A model generated the notes under the pieces. The model was not told where the DNA came from and ran no database searches. It saw only the letters and a program-made list of their open reading frames with translations. From Hygrophila difformis (lineage: Eukaryota > Streptophyta > Magnoliopsida > Lamiales > Acanthaceae), in assembly GCA_030278955.1 (NCBI GenBank), contig JAOANR010000001.1, positions 39,458,890 through 39,522,889 of the forward strand: 64,000 bases of DNA, read 5' to 3'. Position numbers and translations under genes: made by a program. How positions within the stretch are numbered: position 1 is the stretch's first letter; every line of letters begins with the position of its first letter. Below are positions 10,735 through 20,402 of the stretch, piece after piece.

Positions 10735-10925
10735 TGTTTCGGCTTTTCTCGTCTCGTGCTAAGGTCTTGTGTTTGTTTTATTATGTTGTGACTGAACTTA
10801 GAATTAAAACTTCTAAGCTGCCTACGTACCCGGTAAAGGGATCAAGCCATAATGTAGTTCAAAAGTTTACAAAATTGCACGAAAAATTTAGGGGGTATGA
10901 CATCCTCTCCCCCTTAAGATTGCAG
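10735..10925 (-). other. TEK1 3' untranslated segment
   Basis: No coding potential. It contains purine-rich sequence shared with TRG1 20140-20360, and at its pol end a palindrome, AGTTATG / CATAACT, around a 4-base loop (about 10924-10942, overlapping the pol stop). Confidence 0.6.
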
Positions 10926-13900
10926 TTATGTCCCCATAACTGTGTCGGTATCGGTTTGGAACAATGTCGGGTATCGTTCCCTCATATCGGATTCTACTTC
11001 CCAAGTTGCCGTCTCACTTTCGTGGTTTGACCAAAGAACCTTGATCATTTTGATGGTTTTGTTCCTCGTTACTCGTTCCTTAGTATCGAGAATACGCACT
11101 GGGACTTCTTCGTAAGTCAAATCTTCGTCTAGCTCAATTATCTCCGATTGAAGTACATGTGTCGGGTCCGGCACATACTTCTTTAGTTGTGAGACATGGA
11201 AGACATTATGAACTCGATCTAAGTGTGGCGGTAAAGCCAATCGGTAGGCTAGAGTTCCGACTCGTTCTAGAATTTCGTAAGGTCCTATGTATCGCGGACT
11301 TAACTTCCCTCGTTTGCCAAAGCGCATCACCCCCTTCATGGGTGATATCTTTAGCATGACCCTATCTCCCACTTGAAATTCTAGGTCTCGTCGTCTCACG
11401 TCGGCATAACTCTTTTGACGGTCTTGAGCGGCTCTCATCTTCCCTTGGATCACTTTGATTTGTTGAGCCATGTCTTCGATAAGTTGTGGTCCCACTACCA
11501 CGGACTTATCGTTTTCTTCCCAGCTCAAAGGGCTTCGGCACTTTCGTCCATACAATGCCTCGAAAGGTGCCATGCCGATACTAGCATGGTAACTATTATT
11601 ATAGGAAAACTCAATCAAGGGTAAATGAGATTCCCAATTTCCTTTGAATTCCAACACACATGCTCTCAGCATGTCTTCTAGTGTTTGGATTGTTCTCTCG
11701 GTTTGTCCATCCGTCATCGGGTGGAATGCGGTGCTCATTTTGATTTGAGTACCGAGAGCTTTTTGTAACTCCGTCCAGAAATGAGAGACAAATCTACTGT
11801 CTCTATCGGAAATGATATCGTGTGGTACTCCATGTCGTCCTACCACGTTATCAATGTAGGCTCGGGCCAATTGGTCCATAGTCCACGTGTCTTTCATTGG
11901 GATAAATATGACTGTCTTCGCTAACTTATCCACAATCACCCAAATCTTATTCATGCCTTTAGGTGATCGGGGTAATCCCGAGACAAAGTCCATCGAGATG
12001 CTATCCCACTTCCAACTTGGAATCTCTAGTGGTCGCATCAATCCTAAGGGTTTATGTCGCACTGCCTTAACCCTTTGGCAGGTGAGACATCTCGCTACGA
12101 AATTTGCCACTTCCTTCTTCATTCCCGGCCACCAATAGATCTTCTTCAGATCCTTGTATAGCTTGTCACCTCCGGGATGTACGGAATATGGCGTGTTGTG
12201 CCCTTCCTGCATCAACCTTTGCTTCAACTCGGCACATTTAAGAGGCACACACCATCTACCTTTAAAACGGATGCTTCCATCCTCGTGGACAGCAAATCCT
12301 ATTGCCTTTCCTTCGGCAATACACCCTTTTATCTTCTCGAGTTTCGGATCGCCCGGTTGAGCGAGTCGAATCTCGTCTAATATTGGAGTTTCTACGACTA
12401 TGGCATTGACCGTTTCTTTCACTGTGCCAGGATGCACAAGTTCTAACTCCAATCTTGCCAAATCCATGTACAATGCCGGCGGAATTACCAACGAGTTTGT
12501 CACGTGTTGGGTTTTCCGACTTAGGGCATCGGCTACCACATTCGCCTTCCCTTCGTGGTACGCTATCTCTAAATCGTAGTCCTTAATGAGTTCCAACCAC
12601 CTTCGCTGTCTCAAATTCAACTCCTTCTGAGTGAATATATACTTCAAGCTTTTGTGGTCGGTGAACATTCGACACTTCCGCCCATAAAGATAATGTCTCC
12701 ATATCTTTAGAGCGAAAACGACCGCTGCCAACTCCAGGTCATGTGTCGGATAATTTTCCTCGTGAGGTTTTAGTTGGCGTGATGCATAGGCTACGACTCT
12801 CGAGTCTTGCATCAAAACACAACCTAAACCTTCCTTCGAAGCATCACTATATACTTCGAAGTCACCATTCTCTGATGGTAATGTTAATACGGGTGTGGTT
12901 GTGAGTCGTTTCTTCAGCTCTTGAAACGATGTCTCACATGCTTCGGTCCACTCGTATTTTGCTCCTTTCTTAAGTAGCTGGGTCAAAGGACGTGCAATCC
13001 TTGAAAAGTCCCTCACAAATCGTCTATAGTATCCGGTTAATCCAAGGAAACTCCTTATTTCCGTTGGACTTTTCGGAGTTGCCCATTCAGTTACGGCAGA
13101 GACTTTTGCCGGATCCACTGATACTCCATCAGCGGATACTATGTGGCCGAGAAATGCCACTTCTTTCAGCCAGAAGTCACACTTCGACAGCTTGCCGTAT
13201 AGCTGATTTCTTCGCAAGATTTCCAACACTTGATGTAAGTGTTTCGCATGCTCCTCCTCGCTCTTCGAGTAGATCAGGATGTCGTCAATGAACACTACGA
13301 CACACTGGTCTAACAATTCTCGGAACACGTTGTTCATGAGATTCATGAACATGGCCGGAGCATTTGTTAACCCGAAGGATAACACTGTGAACTCGTAATG
13401 ACCATATCGTGTTCGAAACGCCGTTTTTGGAATGTCCTTCTCGGCAATCCTCAATTGATGATACCCAGATCGCAAATCGATCTTCGAGAATACTGAAGCT
13501 CCCTTCAGTTGATCAAACAGATCCTCTATTCTCGGTAGGGGGTATTTATTCTTAATGGTCACTTGGTTTAGTCCTCGGTAATCTATGCAAAGGCGTAGTC
13601 CTCCGTCTTTCTTCTTGACAAACAAAACCGGTGCTCCCCAAGGGGACGTACTTGGTCTTATGTAACCTTTTCCCAATAGCTCCTCGAGTTGTTCCTTTAA
13701 CTCCTTCATTTCCAGTGGTGCCATCCGGTACGGAGCTTTTGAGACAGGCTCTGTCCCCGGAATGAGATCTATGGTGAATTCAAGATCTCTCTCAGGTGGC
13801 ATGCCCGGAACGTCTTCAGGGAACACGTCCGGGTATTCTCTTACCACTGGTATGCTATCAACCTTGTTCTCTTCCGCCTCAAGGTTGTGCACATAGCACG

Positions 13901-15518
13901 CATATAGTTCATGCCCCTTACGCATCAAGTTACTTAGTTTAAGTGCACTAACGATTTTGTTACTTTTCTTAGGGGGCTGAGAGTAAAAGATAACTCTCTT
14001 TCCCCTACTTTTTGACAAGGTGATCTTTTGCTTTTGGCATTCGATCACCGCTTTATACTGGGATAGCCAATCCATCCCCAGTATGATGTCAAAGTCTCTT
14101 AAGTTAAATTCTACCAAGTTCGCGAAGAATTCTACGTTCTTTATCACTATAGGAATTCCGTTATATTGTTTAGAGCAAGACACTACTTCTCCAGAAGGCA
14201 ATTGAATTCCTAAGCTAATTCTCTCGCACTTAGGTAGATCTAACTCAGGCACTATCCTTGATGCAATAATTGAGCAACTAGCTCCGGAATCAAATAAAAT
14301 TCTAAGGGGTGTATTCAAAACGTGAAATGTACCTGCCATCACTTCTCCTTGCGCAGGCACGTCCGCTTGGTTCACCACGTTCAGCCTCCCCATAGGGCGT
14401 CCCTGATTGCCCTGCTGATTCGCATTCGGCTGCTGATTTTGTTGCTGGTTTTGATTCTGTGGGGGCGAAGGTCGTTGGTTCTGGTTCTGGTTTTGCGGCC
14501 TATTTTGAGGGGGTCTGTACCCTTGGTTATTCCCGTTTCGACCGTTTTGGTTTTGAGGCTGTTCTTGCCCCGCGACCAAATCGTCCCTCTTCGTTATGTT
14601 CTCGAGCCTAGTTCGACATTCCCGTCGAACGTGACCCATTCGACCGCATCGGTAACAAGCGCCTTGTTGCGGGCATCCCCTTGCCAGATGTGGTCGTCCA
14701 CATCGCGGGCAAGGCGGTACCGGATCTTCTTGATTGAACCTCCTTCCCGTGTTGCTTTGTTGGGGCCTATTCGACCCTCTGCGCTGCTCCTTCCTTCCAG
14801 TGTTGTTCTCGTTTCTTGAGTCTCGGCTTCTCTTGTCTTGAGGACCCCTGCTGGACTCCCCACTCACCCTTCTTTTCAGCTGCTGCACGCGTGCTACCGC
14901 TACAGCGCGATCGTATACGGCTTGTAAATCGGGGTAGTGTACCCCCGCGATCACTTCGCGCAAAGACAGGTTCAGTCCCATCTCGAACTTCTGTGCCTTC
15001 TCCGCATCAGTAGGCACTAGCCTTGGTGCGAACCTCACCAGCTCCTTGAAGCGGGTGTAGTATTCCTGCACCGTTTGGCTTCCTTGCTTCAACGACAGGA
15101 ATTCTTCGTACATGGCAGCTTTGGTACTCAAGGGATAGAATCGATCCCTGAGTAGTTCCATCATCTCCATCCACGAGTAAGGCTCGTCATCTTCAGTTAG
15201 TTTGGCTTGCGTTGCTTGCCACCAGTCATCAGCTTCGCCTCCCAAGTAGTATGAAGCGACATGTACCCTCTCTCCTTCCGGACATTTGACCGCTCCCAGC
15301 AGCTTGTCAAAAGTCCGGATCCATTCCTCCAGTTTAGCTGGATCCTCCTCACCAGCATAGTGGGGCGGCTGGTAGGGATTCACCATCGCCAGGTAGTTAG
15401 GGCGAGCTTGGGGCGGAGGTACCGCCGCAGCTTGACCCTGGTTGACTTGCGCGTTTCCGAGCGCAATCAACACTTCCTCTATCGTCCTAAGACGATCGCC
15501 AACATTGTTCGGTGCGGG
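10926..15518 (-). CDS. TEK1 gag-pol polyprotein, split by TRG1
   Basis: One uninterrupted frame. From the N side it has a Gag capsid-like region, a zinc-knuckle pair ([27 protein letters not shown]), protease (FDSGAS), RT ([14 protein letters not shown]; active site [12 protein letters not shown]), RNase H ([16 protein letters not shown]) and integrase. The integrase has an HHCC-like finger ending CLTCQ and DDE positions in [12 protein letters not shown] and the E of TDGQTERT. A chromodomain-like tail contains [12 protein letters not shown]. The first Met of the visible frame is internal; the true start is at 23291, beyond TRG1. Counting one TSD copy, the two parts sum to 4,725 bases, a multiple of three, so the frame was open before insertion. 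It encodes the replication and integration proteins of the element and is now lacking its normal 5' end. Confidence 0.93.
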   Translation of the reverse strand, partial: PAPNNVGDRLRTIEEVLIALGNAQVNQGQAAAVPPPQARPNYLAMVNPYQPPHYAGEEDPAKLEEWIRTFDKLLGAVKCPEGERVHVASYYLGGEADDWWQATQAKLTEDDEPYSWMEMMELLRDRFYPLSTKAAMYEEFLSLKQGSQTVQEYYTRFKELVRFAPRLVPTDAEKAQKFEMGLNLSLREVIAGVHYPDLQAVYDRAVAVARVQQLKRRVSGESSRGPQDKRSRDSRNENNTGRKEQRRGSNRPQQSNTGRRFNQEDPVPPCPRCGRPHLARGCPQQGACYRCGRMGHVRRECRTRLENITKRDDLVAGQEQPQNQNGRNGNNQGYRPPQNRPQNQNQNQRPSPPQNQNQQQNQQPNANQQGNQGRPMGRLNVVNQADVPAQGEVMAGTFHVLNTPLRILFDSGASCSIIASRIVPELDLPKCERISLGIQLPSGEVVSCSKQYNGIPIVIKNVEFFANLVEFNLRDFDIILGMDWLSQYKAVIECQKQKITLSKSRGKRVIFYSQPPKKSNKIVSALKLSNLMRKGHELYACYVHNLEAEENKVDSIPVVREYPDVFPEDVPGMPPERDLEFTIDLIPGTEPVSKAPYRMAPLEMKELKEQLEELLGKGYIRPSTSPWGAPVLFVKKKDGGLRLCIDYRGLNQVTIKNKYPLPRIEDLFDQLKGASVFSKIDLRSGYHQLRIAEKDIPKTAFRTRYGHYEFTVLSFGLTNAPAMFMNLMNNVFRELLDQCVVVFIDDILIYSKSEEEHAKHLHQVLEILRRNQLYGKLSKCDFWLKEVAFLGHIVSADGVSVDPAKVSAVTEWATPKSPTEIRSFLGLTGYYRRFVRDFSRIARPLTQLLKKGAKYEWTEACETSFQELKKRLTTTPVLTLPSENGDFEVYSDASKEGLGCVLMQDSRVVAYASRQLKPHEENYPTHDLELAAVVFALKIWRHYLYGRKCRMFTDHKSLKYIFTQKELNLRQRRWLELIKDYDLEIAYHEGKANVVADALSRKTQHVTNSLVIPPALYMDLARLELELVHPGTVKETVNAIVVETPILDEIRLAQPGDPKLEKIKGCIAEGKAIGFAVHEDGSIRFKGRWCVPLKCAELKQRLMQEGHNTPYSVHPGGDKLYKDLKKIYWWPGMKKEVANFVARCLTCQRVKAVRHKPLGLMRPLEIPSWKWDSISMDFVSGLPRSPKGMNKIWVIVDKLAKTVIFIPMKDTWTMDQLARAYIDNVVGRHGVPHDIISDRDSRFVSHFWTELQKALGTQIKMSTAFHPMTDGQTERTIQTLEDMLRACVLEFKGNWESHLPLIEFSYNNSYHASIGMAPFEALYGRKCRSPLSWEENDKSVVVGPQLIEDMAQQIKVIQGKMRAAQDRQKSYADVRRRDLEFQVGDRVMLKISPMKGVMRFGKRGKLSPRYIGPYEILERVGTLAYRLALPPHLDRVHNVFHVSQLKKYVPDPTHVLQSEIIELDEDLTYEEVPVRILDTKERVTRNKTIKMIKVLWSNHESETATWEVESDMRERYPTLFQTDTDTVMGT
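15514..15518. repeat. TRG1 target-site duplication (left), GCGGG
   Basis: Matches 23155-23159 exactly. Confidence 0.92.
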
Positions 15519-18242
15519 TGTAATACCCGAGAATTTCCCAACATAAAATAAAACAATAATTGAATAAATAAATAATAAATAAAATAAATACTATAAATAA
15601 ATAAACAAATCCAGCAAATAAAAGAAATAAATAAAGATAAGGAAATGAGAAATGAGGTTTTTACTTAAAAAGGAATTAAAGGAATTTAATTCAGTAAAAG
15701 GATGGATAAATGGTACACCAAAACCCAACACTAATGAACTCGAGTATTCGAGTCCAAAACATCCAATTAGACTGAGAATAAAATTAGAAAGAAAGTATGA
15801 ACCCGAATATACCCCGGGAATCGGAATTCGGGAGCATAGAGGGATAGAAACCCGAAAGAGAGGCGGAAAAGCACGACGGATCGCACGACCCGCCCGGACC
15901 GAAGTCCAGGCGAAGTCGGCGCGGTGGCCGCGCGGTGGAGGGCGATTAGCGCGCCACGACCGCGCCACTTGACAGATTTGGTCGTTGCGTGAATCTCTCG
16001 CCCGAACGCGGATTTTTCGACTTTCGGTTGAACATCTCTCGACCCAAGACCTTTAGGTCAGATGTGGACGCCCTAGGGATTGAGAATTCTATAAATAAGC
16101 CCCTTGGGAGCCCCAAACAAGTTTACAAAACCCTACAACCTTCTATACGTTCGAAACCCTAAATTCGGAGTCGACGGAAAGCACCAAACGGAGGCAGCAG
16201 CTTTCGACGAAAATCCAAGGATCTCCAAACGTTGTGGTAAGCTCTAGTCCGATAAATCTCTTCACGTTTCAATCCGAAAACGGATTCTAACTTCGATTTT
16301 TTTCTTTCTACACCCCGTATTGAATCTAGATCGTAGAACCCGACGAACGGAGAGGAGAAACGGTGATCTGGAAGCCACGCCTCCGAACTAGACATCCCCG
16401 ACATTCATAGACACTGTAAGTTAACTCTTACATGGTTTTGGGATGAATTAAAACATTCAAAACTAAAAGATTAACATGAAACCGAAATTCTGTCAACTAT
16501 TACTTTCTACCGGCGCAACAGATTTGTTGAATTTTTCCGACCCTTAAAACGAAATCAAACGGAAAAACTTAAAACATGAAAAACATTCCTAAGACTTAGA
16601 CCTAGCTACTGTAAAAATTTCGGAATTTTTGGAGTTGATTTGATATGTGAAAACCCGTTGAAACCGAACTGTTTGATTCTAGATCTCGAAATCTTGGACA
16701 GAACTTAGGAATGATCTTGATCACGTTTTTGACATAGGATCTAGGCTGTTTTAGATCTTTGGCCAAACATGAAAGTTGTAGATAAATGTCTTAAGATGAT
16801 CCCTGTCAAATTTCATTAAATTTGGAGTTGAATTGATATGGTAGAATTTGAAATCTGTGAACTGTGATGTATTAAACTCGGACAGATTTCTTCTTATGCG
16901 AAAATTGGCGATTTTGACCTACTTAGGTATCTCAGATTGAAAAAGTTAAAACACGAAAGTTGCAGATCTTGATGTTTCCGAGTCAGATATGAAATTTTGG
17001 AAATTTTGGAATTAAATCTGATTTTAGACGAATTTTGGAGTAAACTGTGATTTACCTAAACGAAATCTTGAAATCTTGTTGAAACATGGAATTAAACTTT
17101 AGGGTTGAAATAAGTTGAGATATAACCGAGTCAAATCTTGAAATCTTGTTCAAACGGTGAAATTAGCCTTTAAGGTTTAAATGATTGGGAATTCTTTGAA
17201 ATAAAGTACACATGAAATATCCTGCTTGCCGAAAGGCAATTGAAAAATCTTGCTTGCCGAAAGGCAATTGAAATATCTTGCTTGCCGAAAGGCAATTGAA
17301 ATATCTTGCTTTCCGAAAGGCAATTGAAATATCCTGCTTGCTGAAAGGCAATTGAAAAATCTTGCTTGCCGAAAGGCAATTGAAATATCTTGCTTGCCGA
17401 AAGGCAATTGAAATATCTTGCTTGCCGAAAGGCAATTGAAATATCCTGCTTGCCGAAAGGCAATTGAAAAATCTTGCTTGCCGAAAGGTAGTTGAAATAT
17501 CTTGCTTGCCGAAAGGCAATTGAAATATACTGCTTGCCGGAAGGCAATTGAAATGTAAAACTTGCCGAATGGAAATTGAAATATAAACTTGAAACATGAG
17601 ACATGAGATATGAAACTAGGAGACTCGAAAATTGTTCCTTTTGGATTATGCTTTTAAATTATGTCCTATAATTATATTGCTTTGGAAATAATATTTATGC
17701 TCTTATGAAATCTCTATCCTTTAAATTATGCCATTTAATTATTGTTAGATAAATAAGTTAAATTATGTGGTGTTGTGCACATGTTTTCTTTAAATATTAA
17801 ATAATGGCTTTGAAACCCCATAGTTATGTATGTGTTAACTTACTCAGCACGTAGTGCTGACCAAAACCATATTTTCTTTTTCTTTTCTTCCAGAGTTGAG
17901 AATTATGCATCGTCATATGCATACACGGGAAGCTTGGGATGATATATTAGTTTGAATTTTTGTATTAGACTAGATCTTGCATGAACGGGCCTGTTTAACC
18001 CGTGATTAGGCCATGTTGGCCCTATATTTAAATTCCGCTGCGATACATATATGTAAATATTATTTTCCGCTGCAACTTTGATGTATTATTTTTAAATTAT
18101 ATATGAATGGGTTGTTTGAATATTTTAAATTCTGAAAAACCATAGCCTTGCATCTCTTTAGTGAGCTCGGAGAAACCGTGTCTTGCTAGGGAGGTGTGGC
18201 GGTGACACCCCGACCTGGGTGACCAAAAACCGGGGTGTTACA
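15519..18242 (+). repeat. TRG1 5' LTR
   Basis: Begins TGTAATACCCGAG and ends CCGGGGTGTTACA. TATAAATA is at 16090-16097, so the transcript probably starts near 16120. It contains 13 tandem 28-bp units (17221-17584). Confidence 0.93.
17221..17584 (+). repeat. 13 tandem 28-bp hairpin units in the TRG1 5' LTR
   Basis: The unit contains TTGCC-GAAA-GGCAA, a 5-bp stem with a GNRA-type tetraloop if transcribed. Every fourth unit begins CCTG instead of CTTG (units 1, 5, 9), giving a 112-bp higher-order period. Unit 12 has GGAA as loop, still GNRA. Unit 13 is degenerate. Confidence 0.9.
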
Positions 18243-18245
18243 AGT

Positions 18246-18257
18246 TGGTATCAGAGC
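18246..18257 (+). other. TRG1 primer binding site (initiator tRNA-Met)
   Basis: TGGTATCAGAGC, complementary to the 3' end of plant initiator tRNA-Met, begins three bases after the LTR. Confidence 0.9.
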
Positions 18258-18289
18258 CCGGCTTATTTTTAAATTGGTATTTTTAAACC

Positions 18290-18334
<45 letters not shown>

Positions 18335-18981
18335 ACTATTATTTTTAAATTATTATTGAAGCCCAAATTATTATTTTGAAAGTTTTCTAGCCCAAATCAT
18401 TTTTGAGCCCAAATGATAATTATTTTTGACCCAATATAAAGGTTCAAGAATTTTAACTAATATTTTAAATTATTTTTTTTAAGCATTAGTTCCATGGAAT
18501 AAATTTTTATTTTAAAACCCATGGAAAATATATATATATATATATATAGTGCATAAATTATTTTTGGGGGGAAATCATCATTGCATGTGCATACTGCATT
18601 GCCTAAACTTAGAGAACTTAGAAGCGATATATTCTAACTTAGATCTCTTTCTACACCTAGATAACTTAGAGGCTTGACATCGAATTAGAAACGCTCACTA
18701 GAGACTGATCTTGCCGGTAGTTCTAGATCTCATTCATCTATGCGCTCGCCTAAGCATAACAATCCTCGGCCTTAGCCATTCCTACCCGTGTACGAATTAG
18801 AAAATTTCCTTATGTGGAACAATACAAATCAAGTTTTTATTAAAACACTCCTTATTCCAAAAATCTTGTTTGGATCTCCAAACAACAAATCCGAAAATTT
18901 GAAATTAGAAATTTACGAAACGTCTCATTCGAGCGATCTACCTAAACCAAGATAAGCTAATCTATATACGTGTAACAGAAA
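18258..18981 (+). other. TRG1 leader with ATT and TA microsatellites
   Basis: No ORF of note. A TTA/ATT run is at about 18293-18331 and a TA run at about 18530-18549. The TEK1 leader has a small ORF (23555-23890) that is absent here. Confidence 0.6.
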
Positions 18982-20133
18982 ATGGCGCCTAGGAGGAAAC
19001 CAAGGAAGGTGAGTCCAAACGGCACTGATGCTAACCTTTCCAACACGCCCAACAACAGTGAAAGTCCTCAGAACCTAGGAGAGCAAGTGCCTCAAGCGCC
19101 CAATAATATGGAAGCACGTTTAAAAACGATAGAGGGATTCCTAGTAGCATTAGGAAATGCGGAGGTGCATAGGACACCTGCAGCAGTAACTCCGCCCGTA
19201 GCTCAAACTAACTATCTAGCGTTGGTGAATCCCTATCAACCACCACGTTATGATGGGCAGGAGGATCCCGCCAAACTAGAGGGGTGGATCCGTACATTTG
19301 ATAAGCTCTTGGATGCTATCAAATGTCCTGATGAGGCAAAGACACGAGTGGCAACCTACTACTTAGGAGGCGAAGCCGATGAGTGGTGGCAAGACCTCCA
19401 GAGGAATTTAGAGGAAGCTGAAGAAGCTTATTCGTGGATTAAACTTAAGGAGGATTTAAGGGACCGATTCTACCCCATGAGCACCAAGGCGGCAATGTAC
19501 GAAGAGTTTTTATCACTGAGGCAAGAAGGACGGACGGTGCAGGAGTATTACGCCCGGTTTAAGGAGTTGGTACGATTTGCTACGAGGATAGTGCCAACCG
19601 ACACTGACAAGGCTCAGAAATTCGAGATGCGTCTGAACCTTAGTATCCGGGAGATACTTGCAGTCGGACAATTCACGAACCTGCAGACGGTTTATGATTG
19701 TGCGGTGGCGGTTGCACGAGTCCAAGGACTGAAACGGAAATTGGTAGATGAGGCTAACCAAGGACCACAAGGAGAATACAAGGTGGATAAGGATCATTTC
19801 GATGGAAATTCGAAAGGACAACATCAAAATGACAATGGGGAGAAAAAGGGGATGGTTTTCAACCATTGTGACTATGTGTCACCATGTCCAAAGTGTGGTA
19901 AACCGCATTATGCGAGAGGATGCCCTCAGCCTGGAGCATGCCTTCGATGTGGTCGACATGGTCATCAGCTGCGTGATTGCCGGACACGGAAAGAGAACAT
20001 TGACAAGAGAGAGGATGTAACTACTCGACCTAAGCAACCACGAAACCCAGACGGTCAAGGTGGCAACAACCAACAGCACCAGTACCATCAGAATAAAGAC
20101 CAAAACCCGAAATCTTTTGAGAGTACTGAATAG
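18982..20133 (+). CDS. TRG1 Gag
   Basis: A 383-residue Gag. The start is MAPRRKPRK, matching in style the MAPRGRGR start of TEK1. The capsid-like region at about residues 75-255 carries the conserved [31 protein letters not shown] and RDRFYP...EEFLSL..G.TVQEYYARFKEL blocks. Two zinc knuckles follow near residues 311-340 (CPKCGKPHYARGC; CLRCGRHGHQLRDC). The ORF ends where a pol would begin, and the sequence passes straight into the post-pol untranslated segment. It would assemble particles, with enzymes supplied in trans. No internal stop is present, so selection on gag may continue. Confidence 0.93.
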   Translation: MAPRRKPRKVSPNGTDANLSNTPNNSESPQNLGEQVPQAPNNMEARLKTIEGFLVALGNAEVHRTPAAVTPPVAQTNYLALVNPYQPPRYDGQEDPAKLEGWIRTFDKLLDAIKCPDEAKTRVATYYLGGEADEWWQDLQRNLEEAEEAYSWIKLKEDLRDRFYPMSTKAAMYEEFLSLRQEGRTVQEYYARFKELVRFATRIVPTDTDKAQKFEMRLNLSIREILAVGQFTNLQTVYDCAVAVARVQGLKRKLVDEANQGPQGEYKVDKDHFDGNSKGQHQNDNGEKKGMVFNHCDYVSPCPKCGKPHYARGCPQPGACLRCGRHGHQLRDCRTRKENIDKREDVTTRPKQPRNPDGQGGNNQQHQYHQNKDQNPKSFESTE

Positions 20134-20402
20134 GCAGTTATGGGGACATAACTGGAGGCCTAAGGGGGAGAGGATGTGATACCCCGTAATAAAGTAGTTG
20201 CATTATTTTAGTTGGCTCGACAATATGTATCCCAAATAAAATTTTGAACTACGTTATGGCTTGATCCCTTCACCGGGTACGTAGGCAGCTTAGAAGTTTT
20301 AATTCTAAGTTCAGTCGCAAAATAATAAAACAACAAAAGACTGGCACGAGAAAAGCCGAAACACAACTTCGAGGACGAAGTTGATTCTTAAGGAGGGTAG
20401 AC
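20134..20402 (+). other. TRG1 3' untranslated segment, two hairpins and PPT
   Basis: CAGTTATG-GGGA-CATAACTG lies just after the gag stop. CAACTTCG-AGGA-CGAAGTTG is at 20364-20383, and TTAAGGAGGGTAGAC (20388-20402) abuts the LTR. The 5' hairpin marks where TEK1 pol ends, so gag joins this segment directly. Confidence 0.8.

Noticed and set aside
13000..14820. Plus-strand ORFs opposite TEK1 pol, such as 14322-14819
   Set aside because: Antisense shadows of the coding strand with no recognisable protein.
17221..17584. CRISPR-like array (regular palindromic 28-bp repeats)
   Set aside because: There are no spacers, no cas genes, and the host is a plant; it is a direct tandem repeat in an LTR.
17163..17604. 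Minus-strand ORFs of about 144 codons with a repeated KQDIS/FRQAR pattern
   Set aside because: They arise because the 28-bp unit has no stop in these frames; they lie in an LTR tandem array and recur at 22047-22516.
18246..18257. Possible tRNA gene fragments at the primer sites
   Set aside because: Only the 3'-end complements are present, exactly beside LTRs, with no cloverleaf.
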